Positions 35,182 through 45,918 of a stretch of 64,000 nucleotides of DNA are shown here, one piece after another. The notes under the pieces were generated by a model. The model saw only the letters and a program-made list of their open reading frames with translations. It ran no database searches and had not been told where the DNA came from. Positions within the stretch are counted from its first letter, which is position 1. Each line of letters starts with the position of its first letter. The DNA is from Sinohyriopsis cumingii (taxonomy: Eukaryota > Mollusca > Bivalvia > Unionida > Unionidae), in contig CM068827.1 in the NCBI GenBank assembly GCA_028554795.2, positions 77,435,677-77,499,676 on the forward strand, given 5' to 3'. The position numbers were made by a program, and so were the translations under genes.

Positions 35182-38100
35182 GAGAATTGGCTGTTACACT
35201 GGTTGAGCTAAATTATATTCAGATATGTATGAAATAGGGGGTGGCCTTTACCCCTACCACTCTCGCCACACCACCACAAATGCCAATAACGAGAAGGTGA
35301 TTGCTCTTCCTTAAATGTTAATATCACAAGTTTCGTGAAGTTTGTATTACTAGTTTTAGCGATTTGGTATTGCACAAAAAGCTTTGTCATAGAGTTGTTG
35401 ATGATGGTGTTACCCAAGTTTGTGCTAACCTAGAATTCCTTTGTGTGCTTATGTTTATGCTTATTTTTGGGGCATGTGCTTTACTACATTTAACAGTGAG
35501 ACACAGTATGTGCATGCTTATGTTAGAATCTAACTGCAAAGTCTGAATATAATCAGTAAGAGAAAGGGATGTGGGAAAGTTTGGGGTTGAAAATCATCTT
35601 GATCCAGATGGATTCAGCCTAAAATATGCATCAATAATGAGGGATCCTAGCCCGTTATCTTCCCTTTAAACTGGTAGGTGGCAGCATGGAACAAAGCGGT
35701 CCAAAATTATATCTGGTATACTTCCTACCTAACAAACAAGCAATACAAAAATATAGCATCTTCATTTTGCTTTGCAAATTGTCTCAATCGTATGGATCAT
35801 GGACATTATCGGTGGTGAAAGAAGAGTTTAAAAGACAAGGAGTTAAGTTATCTATGTGAAAAAATGAGTTAATCAATAGGTTAAGCAAACTGGGCATCGG
35901 TGATATTGTTGTTGCAAATGGAAAATCACATTTTCTCGTTTCTGCATAAAAATGAAATACTCGTCAATTTCACACAGTTAACTTTGTGATTCTTTTACAA
36001 AATTACTTTTCAACAGATATCCCTCAAATTATAAAATTCATGGAACATTCAGAGATTTGTTCTAAATAATTCAAGATGGTTGCTTGGTTGGGTAATTTAG
36101 TAAAAAAAGATTAGACTTCCTAAGAAATGATTTTATCTGTTAGTTTGGAATTATACAAGATTCTTATTGAAATGAATATTTTTTATGTTAAACATATATT
36201 TTTATATTATTAAAGTAATATATCTGCATTGTATTAAACTATAATTGTTCTTTTTATTCTCAGGTTTTAAGCCTATGACAATATGTTTTTCAAGTATTTT
36301 TATAAGTCGTATGAATGAAATAAAATGTTACTGTGTTAATGCTGCTCTCCTCCAGAAATAACTTTCATTTAAAACAAACAGAACATTAATATTTTGATTA
36401 TGACATCTTTGCTTCATATTTAAAATGGGTTTAATTTAATATTCAGCCCATACATGGCTGAGAGAGAGCGAGAGTTGTTTAGGTAGGTGTGTGTGTGTGT
36501 GTACAATGATATCTGTCAGATTTGATAGAAGTGAAATATTCTGTTTTTATTTTATTCAGATAACCTATACCCAAAATATTATTTGAGAGGTACAAAATGA
36601 TAGATATTATCATGGTCTAAAAAAATTGTATTGTTGTGTTGTTTTTTTTTCAAAGACAGTTTGCAATAAGATTTAGAACATGACATTAGATTGTGTTGCA
36701 GTAGAACACACAATGTAATATTTTAAAGGGAATTGTTTCTGATTACCACACACATACACACGCAAATCTGTTCACCAATGTATTAATGATTTATTTATAT
36801 GAGGCCTGGCTCTGTCAAAAGGCATGTTTATTGTAAATTTATACCAAGTCTTATTTACCTCTCCGTGACCATGTATTTCACAGTTGTTCACCAAAATAAA
36901 TGCAGTGTTTTAAAATCTTTTTATCAAGGTTGAAATACGAAACTGTTCTCAAAGTTGTTTTGCATTTTTAATTGTCTTATAATGAGGGAATTAAAATAAT
37001 ATATCAAGACTGATCAATAATAAATTGTTCTGGGGAATGATAAAGTCCAAGGATAGCCAAATATCGGGACCAGGTTTTTCTGTGACTCCACCTTTTGGAA
37101 AGATAACTGGCTACGATCCCTCATTGAAGCATGTTCATCCATGTCATAATTCTTGTGTGCAGGGAAAAACTTTGCTGTTTTATAATGTGACCAGGAACAT
37201 TATATTTTCATTTCTTCATACAAAGTATTTGAAAACAGTTGAATAGATTCATTGCACTTGGTAACTATTTTATTTATCTTACGTGAAATGAGGCTTTATG
37301 TATGATTCTTGAAAAAATTTAACTAGTCTATCATATTAAATATAGTGTTGTGTGCATTTAAAAAGTTTTATAGAAATTATAACTAAGCAACTGTACACTG
37401 AATTTTTGTATCATTAGCTGAAATGAAGATTATGCTTGAGGTGGAGATGGAATTTAGCATGAACATGTTTGCATTGCTCCTATTCTTAATGTTTGGATAG
37501 TTGTACTATCTTTAAACTGCATTGTTTGAGGAAACACTATGGGCATTTACAGGCAGCTATTGGTCAGTATGACTAGCCACATTTATTTTCAAACCTAGGT
37601 TAATTGCCTGTCCTGGGATGGGAATTTGAGAAAAAGTATATAAATAAGTTAACAAATTGGGATGCTTAAAAGAAAGTTTGAAGATAAAATACCAAAAAAA
37701 GTAATACAAAATTTGGGATGAAACTCGCAACCTCTTGTTTGGCAGTGGGGACACACATAAACAACTCTTGTTGTACAGTAATCAACTGACAAAGTTAGTC
37801 ACAAAGACCTGGTCTCATCCTTCCATGACTACAAATATCTCTGTGCCTTTAGTTAATATTTCCTCACACTTTTGATTATACAGTCATGAAATTTGATTAT
37901 TTATTTTAAGAGTTTGTTTTACCCATTTACGAAAAAAGGTAGGACCGTGACTTACATTTCAGGTTTGGTTAATTATGTTCTTTGTTGACATTAAACTGAC
38001 TTTCTGAGATCTTGGATACTGTTGCCTGTTGAAATATGAAACTTTTTTATTTTTATATTTAATAACTGTACCAATTATTAGCAAGAGTTGGTCAAAGCAA

Positions 38101-39109
38101 CATATTTAACATTAATGCATATTTATCTGTAAAAAAAAATGTCATGACACTCATCATTATATACATTTTCATTTATCACTGGTAAAAATAGGTCACATTG
38201 ACCTATTATGTTCCATTTATTAAAAATATCAGTGATCTCAGTTTTTTGTTCACTTAAACTTGTATGCAGTTATAAAACTTGATAGAAGCATTCATTTTCA
38301 AGGAGCATGGCACATCATTGACAAAGCTGCATGCAATGAATTACTTTGAACATCTACTGATTATGTAAAGCTACAATGTTTAACTCCATTTCTATTAACC
38401 TTTAGCATCACATGTATGAAATGCACTTAGTCTATTCATTTCTATACACACATGTATATTAAATATTTGAAAAGGTGAATACAGTGACCTGTTTTATTTT
38501 TTAAGTGTCTTTGCTTAGTATTTGGGGAAAAAAACCTGTTACAGTTGAGTAGAGACAGTGTTCTGCAATATTTTCTGTTAAAGTAGTCTTTAAGTGGAAA
38601 CGTTTTGCACTAGAAATGACTTAAATAAAAATTTCTGGTTTTTGCCTTATTAGGTTATGTGTAAAGCGCTTGTGAACCTAGAACAGTGTTTAATTTGTGC
38701 TCATTATGTTCAAATTTACCATAGTGATTGCAACTGCAGGAATTGTAAATTTTGTAGTTCCTTGCAGTGTTTGTAAGTGTAAGAATCCTGTTACCACCTA
38801 AGCATTAGGCATTGTATTTTTATGTGGATCTGAATGTGAGTTACTTCTGGGTTTTTTTAAATAATATGTTGGGGCGGGGCATTTCTAAGATATGTTAGCC
38901 CATAGCCTAGCACAAATGATGTAGGGTAAATGTTATCAGAGTTTCTTTTTTCTTCTAAACTTCTCAATACATGTACATTGAACAATTCATCCAAGATTTT
39001 TCTTGCCTGCCAACTATTTTCACCTGCCCAGGCTAGTTGGGCTTGGAATTGTCATCCATACAATGTATTTTCTCTCTAATCAATTCATTGTTACTGCAAC
39101 TCTTCCTGA
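35182..39109. other. Long AT-rich stretch without a recognised gene
   Basis: I read both strands and found no protein family, RNA gene or clear mobile element. Short GT and GA runs occur near 36460-36500. Open frames are short and of AT-driven composition. Confidence 0.45.
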
Positions 39110-39850
39110 ACAGAAAGCCCTATTAACTTGGAGTTTTCACCAGATTTTTATGATGTCTATACATAGTCAGTCCTAAATGAAAGGTATGCCGATCTGACAG
39201 TCAATATGTCTGCCATCTTGAAAATCTTATTGTTCCTACTTCAGGGTGGATGGTCATATTAGCATATTGTTTTTAACCAAATGACTATTTATTTTGTTTG
39301 TTTTGCTGATCTGATAGATGTGACTGTTATGGCAGCCATCATAGAAATCTTGTTACTGTCATCTCATAAATGGAAAACCATATTGACATGTGGTTTTGCA
39401 GCAGATGACTTATTATCAAGCCTATATGAAAGTAAATGACAATGGTTCCAATCTTCCAATCAACATGGCTACCATAGTAGCTTTCTTGAAATTATTTTTC
39501 TGCATTCTTCTGAATGGATAGTTATATAGACATTTAGTTTTCACCAAAAGGCTTTTAATGGTCATAAATGAAAACATTGCGGAGGTGACATCCACAATGG
39601 CCACTATGGCAGCCATCATAAAATCTTTGTTATTGCTTCTTCATCTAAACAGAAAGTCATAGCGACATTTTCACCAAAAGACTTCCTTTTGTTGTCTGGT
39701 TGTTCCAGAATGAAAATGATGCAGATCTGACATGCAATATGGCCACCATGGTGGCCATCTTAAAAATCTTGTAATCACTACTACTTCTGAATGGATGATC
39801 ATATCAGCATGGGTTTTCTCCAAAAGACTTCATAAGATGTCTCATTGGTG
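39110..39850. repeat. Second copy of the ~150-bp repeat array
   Basis: Repeats of the unit seen at 17460-18170: ATGGCCACCATGGTGGCCAT, CTTGTAATCACTACT, GAATGGATGATCATATCAGC, TTTTC.CCAAAAGACTT. At least four diverged copies. Confidence 0.7.
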
Positions 39851-42593
39851 CTAAAGCTTTCTGTATCATCTTTTAAATTATAATATAGTTTTTATGTAAG
39901 CCATTAGAGCCTATGACAGTTATATTTTAAATTCTTTAATTCAGTGACTAGTTAGCACTATAGTAAAGTACATGTACAGTACATCATATAAATTTCGTTC
40001 ATAACAAGGCTAACTGCTAAGGTCAGATCAGTAACTAAGTCAGTGAAGAATGCCATACCAAAATAAACATCACATGGAATTAGAAATGCATTTGCCCTGT
40101 AGAGAGCTACCATGCATGCCATAGCATTTGATTGGTTCAGTAATTTGAGAAGGTCAGAACAAGACTGATACATTATGACTATTTGCATTATATGTATTGT
40201 AAAATAATCTTATTTGAGAAATTAATGTGAATCAGATATTGTTGATTTGGTGCATATATAGTTAGTATATAATGACAATATACACAACTTATTATATTCT
40301 TCAGTTATTCCAGATTTGTAAAAGTCAAAAAGGAACTTGTGATTTATTATTAATATTTTTGTTTGATATAGCAGAGTACATAATATTTAATTTAAACAGT
40401 TAGTACTTTGAAGATTATGTGAATTTATTCAAGGATTTGAATAAATAACTAATTCTATCAGATTATGCGAATCCTTCAAGGGCTTAAGTGATATTCTATG
40501 ATCACGGGGTTACATTGAAGTAAAAACATTTGGATTAATAACTGTGTTAAATTCAGTGATGTTATCGTAGTAGCAAATAAGTACTTTAGAACCTTCATTC
40601 AGAATACTTTGGATCAGTTTCTGGATTAGTGAGAAGTTGGTATTATAATTAGGATAATTTGGGTTACATACTAGGAATTCATACATTTTAAGTTATTTTT
40701 AATTATCTCAAATTGTTTGATTTAAAATTGTATTTAAGTAAATTTATATTTTGGAAGACTTGAATGCTTTTCTGGTTTTACCTGGTCTTGTTACTTAAGT
40801 TCAAGCCCTATGACTTAACGTTGGTCTTAAATGATGCCAATCTGCACAGACATTATGAATGCTACAATGACTTTCTTGAAAAACATTGTATCTCTACTCT
40901 TCCTAAATGAATGGTCATATCAACATAGGATTTTCACCAGAAGACTTAACATAAAAAATGGCCCCAATCTTGAATCCATTATGGTTGCCATGGCGCCCAT
41001 TTTGAAAATTGTCTTTTTCCTCCAGAATATCAGAGATAGTTTCCACACTCATCAGTTAACATAAAAGAACAGTCGTTGGTTCCTGGAAATTCATTTCGGC
41101 CAGCGGAGTATCATTGTTTGAAGGAGCTCTTGTTTTACTTAACTTGGCTGTAAAGCCAAGTGAGATTTTGCTATTAACGCCTTTTGTTTATGCTTTGGTG
41201 TTGCCTTTCGTCCATCGTGCATTATCTTGTGTACATCGGTAACTGCTATATTAATCTGACACACTAATTTCAACCAGACTTGTCAACCTTGTAAATATGT
41301 TCAGGTTTAAAACATTGCATTGTTTGTTTTATGGTTTTGAGTTGGAGAAGCATATTCTTATTATTAAACATGGTGATTTTTGAAAAAGAAAAGGCTTTTT
41401 TTTATTTATTGAAAACAAATTGACATGCTCTTTCACATTTCTTTCTTTCAATCTTGGTTATGTTTTCTTTCTCATCAATACTACAAATTCTTGTGTAACT
41501 GCAGAAATAGGAATATTGATCACCACTACAAATGATTTTATTTTCTGTGGCAGAGTTAGTTAGTCTGAAATTATTTTATACCAGCTGCAGCAGACGATAT
41601 TTTTATATTAAACAATTACTGCACTATATATAAATGGCAAAAAGTCACAGATTGATATGTATAGTATTTTGAAAGAATGTATTGACGTATCAAATTGTGG
41701 CTTCATTTTACCAGATTAGCGGATTGTGCACAATGCTACAGAAAAAGATTAAATTACTGTTTCACTTAAATGTATCATACAGATTAGTCACAGACTTGTT
41801 AAAGACATAGCCTGGACATATTGATCATTTATTCAACTTAGAAATTATCTTGGAGTACCGGTAGCAATGATGTACCGGTAAACATGACTTGGGAGAAACA
41901 AAATCCTGGAAAGTCCTTTGATATTGTACAGGAAAAAACTGAAGTAGTTGATATTTAGAGAACCCAAAAATGAATAAATACTGCAATGATGATGATAGTG
42001 ATGACATTGAAAACATTAAGTGAATATAGTAGCCTAAGAGTGATGATCATCAAGAATGAAATAATTAGAGAGAGACGACTTTAGCATTACTATATTGAAT
42101 TATGAACAACACCTTTACATGAATATGAGACTTTTTTCGACGATGAAGAATCTAAGCAAATGATGCAATGTTACAAGTTTTGTGGAAAGAGATTCACATG
42201 CAAGAGAAAAGCTATAGTGTCAATATACAATGAGTGCTTGACGTTTAAGAACATCAGATATAATTGTACAAGTGGTGGTCATTTACGTATTGGTATAATA
42301 CATTTTGATCATAATAATCAGCATGCAGTGATTTGATCAGATACTGAATTAAGGAAAATTATGTTCAGACACAATTATATTTGACATTGATCCTTTTTTG
42401 ATGCAGACTGGTGTAAAAAAGTTTTAAAATGCACTACCCCAGGTTTGCAAATTACTTTCACAGCGGTGTATTTTACAGCAAATGACCATACAATCAAATA
42501 CTGTCCACTGTATTTTGAAGACCATATGTATATGCAGAGGAACATATACGCCTGGTAATACATACTCCATCATTCAAGAAAGAAAAAAAACGA
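39851..42593. other. AT-rich DNA with repeat fragments and one protein-like scrap
   Basis: A further copy of the ~150-bp unit is at about 40825-41010. At about 42130-42338 a plus frame without ATG reads F-D-D-E-E-S-K-Q-M-M-Q-C-Y-K-F-C-G-K-R-F, then Y-N-C-T-S-G-G-H-L-R and H-F-D-H-N-N-Q-H. The Cys/His spacing suggests a lost zinc-binding transposon domain, but I cannot name the family. Otherwise nothing coding. Confidence 0.4.
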
Positions 42594-42822
42594 GGGGCCC
42601 AGGGTGACCAACTGGTCTAAAGGGCTCACCTTTACTGATCACTGCCATCTCACATTTGCATGGGTTCGAGTCACAGGCTTGGCCAATTTACGTATGTGAG
42701 AAAGCTTGCCAGTAGATTCCCATGGGTTGGCTGTTCGTATCGAGGTTTTCCCAGGTACTTCATCTGGTCACTATCTATATCCTATAATATGCTAAAAATT
42801 AGCATTAAACCCAAAACAACAG
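42594..42822 (+). mobile_element. tRNA-derived SINE, family B, copy 2
   Basis: Shares GGGGCCCA start, ACTGGTCTAAAGGGCTCACC, TGGGTTCGAGTCACAG (box B-like), GTGAGAAAGCTTGCCAGTAG, GGTTTTCCCAGGT and the tail TTAGCATTAAACCCAAAACA with the copy at 19855. Confidence 0.82.
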
Positions 42823-43235
42823 TTATAAACATAAATGATGATTTTTATGAAAACACAGATGATTATTTCTGTTAGAATACAATTTGTAAATATATAAAGT
42901 TTAGTGGCATTGGTATGTAATGACTTAGAGGTGTTGGCCTTGGAAAATGTTAACTAATAAGCAGAAATTGCCATTACGTATACTGTAAATTACATTTGTT
43001 CACATAACCAGCTTTGCCGACCTTGCGGATCTGTTTGTGAGTATTATTGTGCACTCCGACAAAGATTCGATAAGATATATGTCAATAAAAATACCCGGTA
43101 ACGTTAACACTGTTGAGAAAACACATATGTTGATGAAGTAACGGCCAGGGTTGAAGCGATTTCAGTTTACGATCCTGATAGAGTAAGCAAACTAAAACAA
43201 AATTATTGATGGAATGGTAAAATCAAACATTTTCG
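42823..43235. other. AT-rich DNA leading into a protease relic
   Basis: No independent gene. The last 200 bases may be upstream coding debris of the protease relic that follows, but stops prevent a firm reading. Confidence 0.35.
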
Positions 43236-43625
43236 ATGTGTCTTTATGCGGATGAACATGCATCGAGGATTCCACAAATAATGCAAAATGGCATTGTTGA
43301 CCTAGATTTGACAACGGGACCTAGAACTCATTGGATAACATACATACTAAGACCCAAACATATTTTATATTTTGACTTGTATTGGCTTGTACCACCGCTT
43401 AAAATGGTTGATTATTTAACCCATGGAGCTAGAACTTATGGTGATAGCCCAGACTGACAGCCATCATTTTATTCAACTCTGCTGTTGCAATCTCTGACAG
43501 ATGGGCCAATATGTGGTCATGTTGTTGTTAAAGAATTGCATGCACTTGAGCGTTCACCATCTCAGCAAATGTGTATTGAAATTACGTTACAGTTTTCTAA
43601 ACATTATACAAAATGTATGTTAATA
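43236..43625 (+). pseudogene. Adenain-like cysteine protease relic
   Basis: The frame from 43236 reads I-M-Q-N-G-I-V-D-L-D-L-T-T-G, then T-H-W-I-T-Y (catalytic-His motif), then Y-F-D-L-Y-W-L-V-P-P (acidic-residue motif). After a stop and a frame change, about 43503-43530 reads G-P-I-C-G-H-V-V-V, the catalytic-Cys motif. This order (H, D, C) is that of adenovirus-type C5 proteases found in Polintons and other large DNA transposons. It is broken by a stop at 43455-43457. It lies just outside the inverted repeat of the Polinton at 43650, so it belongs to another element or to an older nested copy. Confidence 0.6.
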
Positions 43626-43725
43626 TTTATTAGTAGTAAGGTGGGACGGTCTAGGGACTAGGGGAGTTCCATGTTAAAAAGGCAATATCCACTCTGGGGA
43701 CTACGTAAATTTAACATGGGAAGCA

Positions 43726-44006
43726 ATATCCACTCTGGGGACTATATAAATTTAACATGGGGAAAAAAAAGGCATCCACTCTGGGAACAAGGGAATTTAA
43801 CATGGGAGAAAAGAAATATCCATTCTAGGGACAAAGGCAATTGAAACATGGGAGAAAAAAAGCAATTCTAGGGACAAAGGCAATTGAACATGGGATTTTT
43901 TATTTTTTTAAAAATTAAAAAAATAAAAAATAAAAAAGGGGTAGGCAATGGAAAGTCAATATCTTTTCGAGAGACGTGGGTGGCCCTGAAAAGGGCCTTT
44001 GGATTT
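43726..44006. repeat. Left terminal inverted repeat of the Polinton
   Basis: Its reverse complement is 52620-52902 with a few differences. The outer part is a short tandem array of roughly 40-bp units (ATATCCACTCTGGGGACTAT, AAATTTAACATGGG), extended to about 43650 on this side by extra copies. The inner part holds an A/T-run segment, GGGGTAGGCAATGGAAAGTC and a histone-type stem-loop (43982-43997). Confidence 0.88.
43982..43997 (-). terminator. Histone-type 3' stem-loop for the left terminal gene
   Basis: On the minus strand: CCAAA, GGCCCTTTTCAGGGCC, ACCCA. A perfect 6-bp stem with a TTTC loop, identical in layout to the stem-loop bound by SLBP at the end of metazoan replication-dependent histone mRNAs, followed by GAGAAAAGA-type purines where the U7 target (HDE) sits. 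It begins 23 bases after the stop of the minus-strand gene at 44021-44251. Confidence 0.85.
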
Positions 44007-44020
44007 ATGTTAATATGCCC

Positions 44021-44251
44021 TTAACATAAAGGGCATCTGCGGCATCTTCTTGTCCTCAAGCTGCGTCTTAGAGTAGGGCCATAAATCAGAGTCCTCTTGA
44101 GGCAACCTTGTCTTTCCACATAGACTCTTCGTATCCACAGACTGGTGTCTGACTTGTGGATAACTGTCCACTTGGATCGGACATACATTAGCATGTCCGT
44201 CCTAAACATCATTGAAGACACAAGGGCGGATGATTCGACTGTGGTCCACAT
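44021..44251 (-). CDS. Small basic protein of the Polinton left end (unknown function)
   Basis: 76 residues starting M-W-T-T-V-E-S-S-A-L-V-S-S. A Trp- and Arg-rich middle (K-W-T-V-I-H, S-L-W-I-R-R-V-Y-V-E) is followed by an Arg/Cys-rich tail ending C-R-R-C-P-L-C. No family is known to me. A homologue with the same start (M-W-T-G-D-K-F-S-A-I-I-S-S), A-I-W-K-K-R-V-C-V-E and, one frame away, C-L-K-R-V-L-I-Y-R-P lies at 62500-62744, next to a decayed copy of the same stem-loop. That conservation argues for a real gene. A TATA box lies about 45 bases upstream. The basic tail suggests nucleic-acid binding (inference). Confidence 0.65.
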   Translation of the reverse strand: MWTTVESSALVSSMMFRTDMLMYVRSKWTVIHKSDTSLWIRRVYVERQGCLKRTLIYGPTLRRSLRTRRCRRCPLC

Positions 44252-44293
44252 CTTGAGGCGCCGAGAACAGGTGAATCAATGCAGTGAACTGCG

Positions 44294-44303
44294 CTTATTT
44301 ATA
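44294..44303 (-). promoter_or_regulatory. TATA box of the left terminal gene
   Basis: TATAAATAAG on the minus strand, 43-52 bases before the ATG at 44251. It is the left arm of a divergent promoter shared with the plus gene at 44471. Confidence 0.65.
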
Positions 44304-44401
44304 GGTAGAGGAAGGATTGAAACGGATTGAGTTCATTGACCAATCCAAACACGCGTTACAAAATTCAGTCAGTCCGCATCCAATCCGAAGAGAACAGTCT
44401 G

Positions 44402-44423
44402 TGACGTCACGTGGTCTATATAG
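44402..44423 (+). promoter_or_regulatory. CRE, overlapping E-box and TATA box
   Basis: TGACGTCA (44402-44409) is a perfect CRE palindrome and overlaps CACGTG (44408-44413), an E-box. TATATAG (44417-44423) follows directly. The ATG of the next gene is about 48 bases downstream. Sites are recognised by motif; no binding is shown. Confidence 0.7.
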
Positions 44424-44470
44424 ATTCGCTAGCGCCTGTGTGCAGTCAATCTATGCGACAGTGATTCAAC

Positions 44471-45036
44471 ATGACGGAAACTCAGAAAACGATCCATTGG
44501 GGTGCACCAGCAGTGGAGACCTCCCAAGAGAACCCGGACTTACTTTCAGAAGAGGTGAATTGGGATTTTGTGGATTTTCTTACCTCGCAAGAATTTGTTC
44601 CGGAACCTTCGTCACCTTCATTACCGCAATTAGAGAATTTTAGACAGAGACAGAAAGAAGAATTGGAGAAATTTATACAACGACAAAAGGAAGCGGAACA
44701 AGCTTTTCTCCTACAGCAACAGCAGCAAGAAAAAGAGGTAAGAAAAAAAAACAACAACAACAAGAAGTAGCAGCAAAGAAACAAGAGGGTGAAAATCAAA
44801 CGGTCACGGTACTGTTGGACATTTTAGCGGAGTTAAGAAGTCTGAAACAAATGTATCAGACTTCTTTATTACGACCGAAGAGAATACGACCTTCCCGAGC
44901 TAAACACGTCAACCCTGTGACTAAGCCTACCGTACCACCCTTAGTGATTTCAACCCAATCATCATCAACAGTACGCAGTCCAGAAGTAGGCCTTGGCCGT
45001 GGCAAAGGCTTAAGGCAGTTAAAGTTGATTGCTTAA
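44471..45036 (+). CDS. Gln/Glu-rich coiled-coil protein with a probable -1 frameshift site
   Basis: The zero frame (44471-44770, 99 aa) starts M-T-E-T-Q-K-T-I-H-W, has an acidic N-terminus and then a Gln/Glu/Lys coiled coil (about residues 55-90). At 44746-44752 the zero-frame codons read A AAA AAC, a textbook -1 slippery heptamer. The -1 frame is open from that exact point to the stop at 45034-45036 and adds about 94 residues (Q-Q-Q-Q-E-V-A-A-K-K, then L-L-D-I-L-A-E-L-R-S-L-K and a basic Pro/Ser tail). The zero frame stops 15 bases after the heptamer. A 9-A run at this place could also have gained or lost a base. The stop is followed within 26 bases by a histone-type stem-loop. Family unknown. 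Confidence 0.65.
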
Positions 45037-45061
45037 ACTCACCCCTACACCAAAAACCAAA

Positions 45062-45077
45062 GACCCTTTTCAGGGCC
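45062..45077 (+). terminator. Histone-type 3' stem-loop after the coiled-coil gene
   Basis: CCAAA, GACCCTTTTCAGGGCC, ACCCA. It has one A-C mismatch in the second stem pair, otherwise matches the consensus. It is followed by GTCTCTCGAAAAGAGATAGA, matching the sequence after the TIR stem-loops. Confidence 0.8.
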
Positions 45078-45313
45078 ACCCACGTCTCTCGAAAAGAGAT
45101 AGACTTTTAATTGCCAATAACTCAAAAATCAACAAATAAACCCATTTTACCCCTATAGTACGTGTATATGAGTGCGTGAGTGTAGCTTCTTATTTAAAAT
45201 CAAAACTGAAAGACACTTACCTTATATAATTACTGTATTCTTTTATCAATAGTTACAATCCAATTCACAATTCACAACAGAGCACTTTAAAAAGTTCTTA
45301 CACTCCTTCTGTC
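45078..45313. other. Spacer between convergent genes
   Basis: AT-rich; resembles the inner TIR just after the stem-loop, then no recognisable signal. Confidence 0.5.
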
Positions 45314-45784
45314 TCATTGTTTAGTCTGTTTTTTAAATTTCTTCACCGTCACAGTCTTTTCCTCCTCTTCCTCTTCACTTTCTTTCCTTCTTCTTTTCTT
45401 CTCCTCTTTCTTTTTCTTTACCTGGCTGCTTTCTTCCTCTGAATAATCCCTCTCTTCCTCTGAAGAATCCCTCTCTTCTTCTGAAGAATCCCTCTTTTCT
45501 TCTGACTCCTCTTGTTTCTTTTTTGGGCAATCTGGAGACCAATGTCCTTTTTCTTGACAATAATAACAGGTATCTTGACTTTTGTCTTTTCTAGCCCCTT
45601 TTTTTCTTTTTTGACGGTCTGGACACTCTGAAGACCAATGCCCTTTCTTCTGACAGATATAGCAAGTATCTTCACTTTTATCTCGAAAGGAAGGAGAGTA
45701 GTCCGTCGGCTGGTCTGAAGAGAATTTTCTAATGACCCCTCACAAAGCTCTGATGAAACGTTCGATTTGGCTAGTCTCTTCCAT
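45314..45784 (-). pseudogene. Double CCHC zinc-knuckle protein with one nonsense codon
   Basis: In one continuous minus frame from the ATG at 45784: M-E-E-T-S-Q-I-E-R-F-I-R-A-L, a TGA at codon 15 (45740-45742), then an Asp/Ser stretch, two near-identical zinc knuckles (C-Y-I-C-Q-K-K-G-H-W-S-S-E-C and C-Y-Y-C-Q-E-K-G-H-W-S-P-D-C, both C-x2-C-x4-H-x4-C), three acidic repeats (R-D-S-S-E-E-E type) and a Lys/Glu tail ending at 45314. CCHC knuckles bind single-stranded nucleic acid. The TGA fits a CGA-to-TGA change, so the gene is either freshly inactivated or starts later without a good ATG. Without the stop it would be about 156 residues. A TATA box lies upstream. Competing frames in this region are composition shadows. 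Confidence 0.65.
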
Positions 45785-45837
45785 CGTTGTGCTCGGTTAG
45801 AGAGTGAAATGAATAGTGAAAGGACAAGACACACACC

Positions 45838-45848
45838 CTTTTATATAC
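45838..45848 (-). promoter_or_regulatory. TATA box of the zinc-knuckle gene
   Basis: TATATAAAAGG on the minus strand, about 55 bases upstream of the ATG at 45784. Confidence 0.7.
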
Positions 45849-45918
45849 GCTGGTCTGCAATGACTATAAATTAGCCCATGGTGTTTAAACTTTAGTCATT
45901 TGACGTTTTTCACTCAAG

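Noticed and set aside
44738-44773. A mini-intron (GAG|GTAAG donor to TAG or GCAG acceptor) explaining the frame change
   Set aside because: Removing 33 or 36 bases does not put the downstream frame in phase, and the length is too short for a metazoan intron.
45375-45834. Arg/Lys-rich minus ORFs overlapping the zinc-knuckle gene
   Set aside because: They are other-frame readings; only the frame with two CCHC knuckles shows protein-family features.
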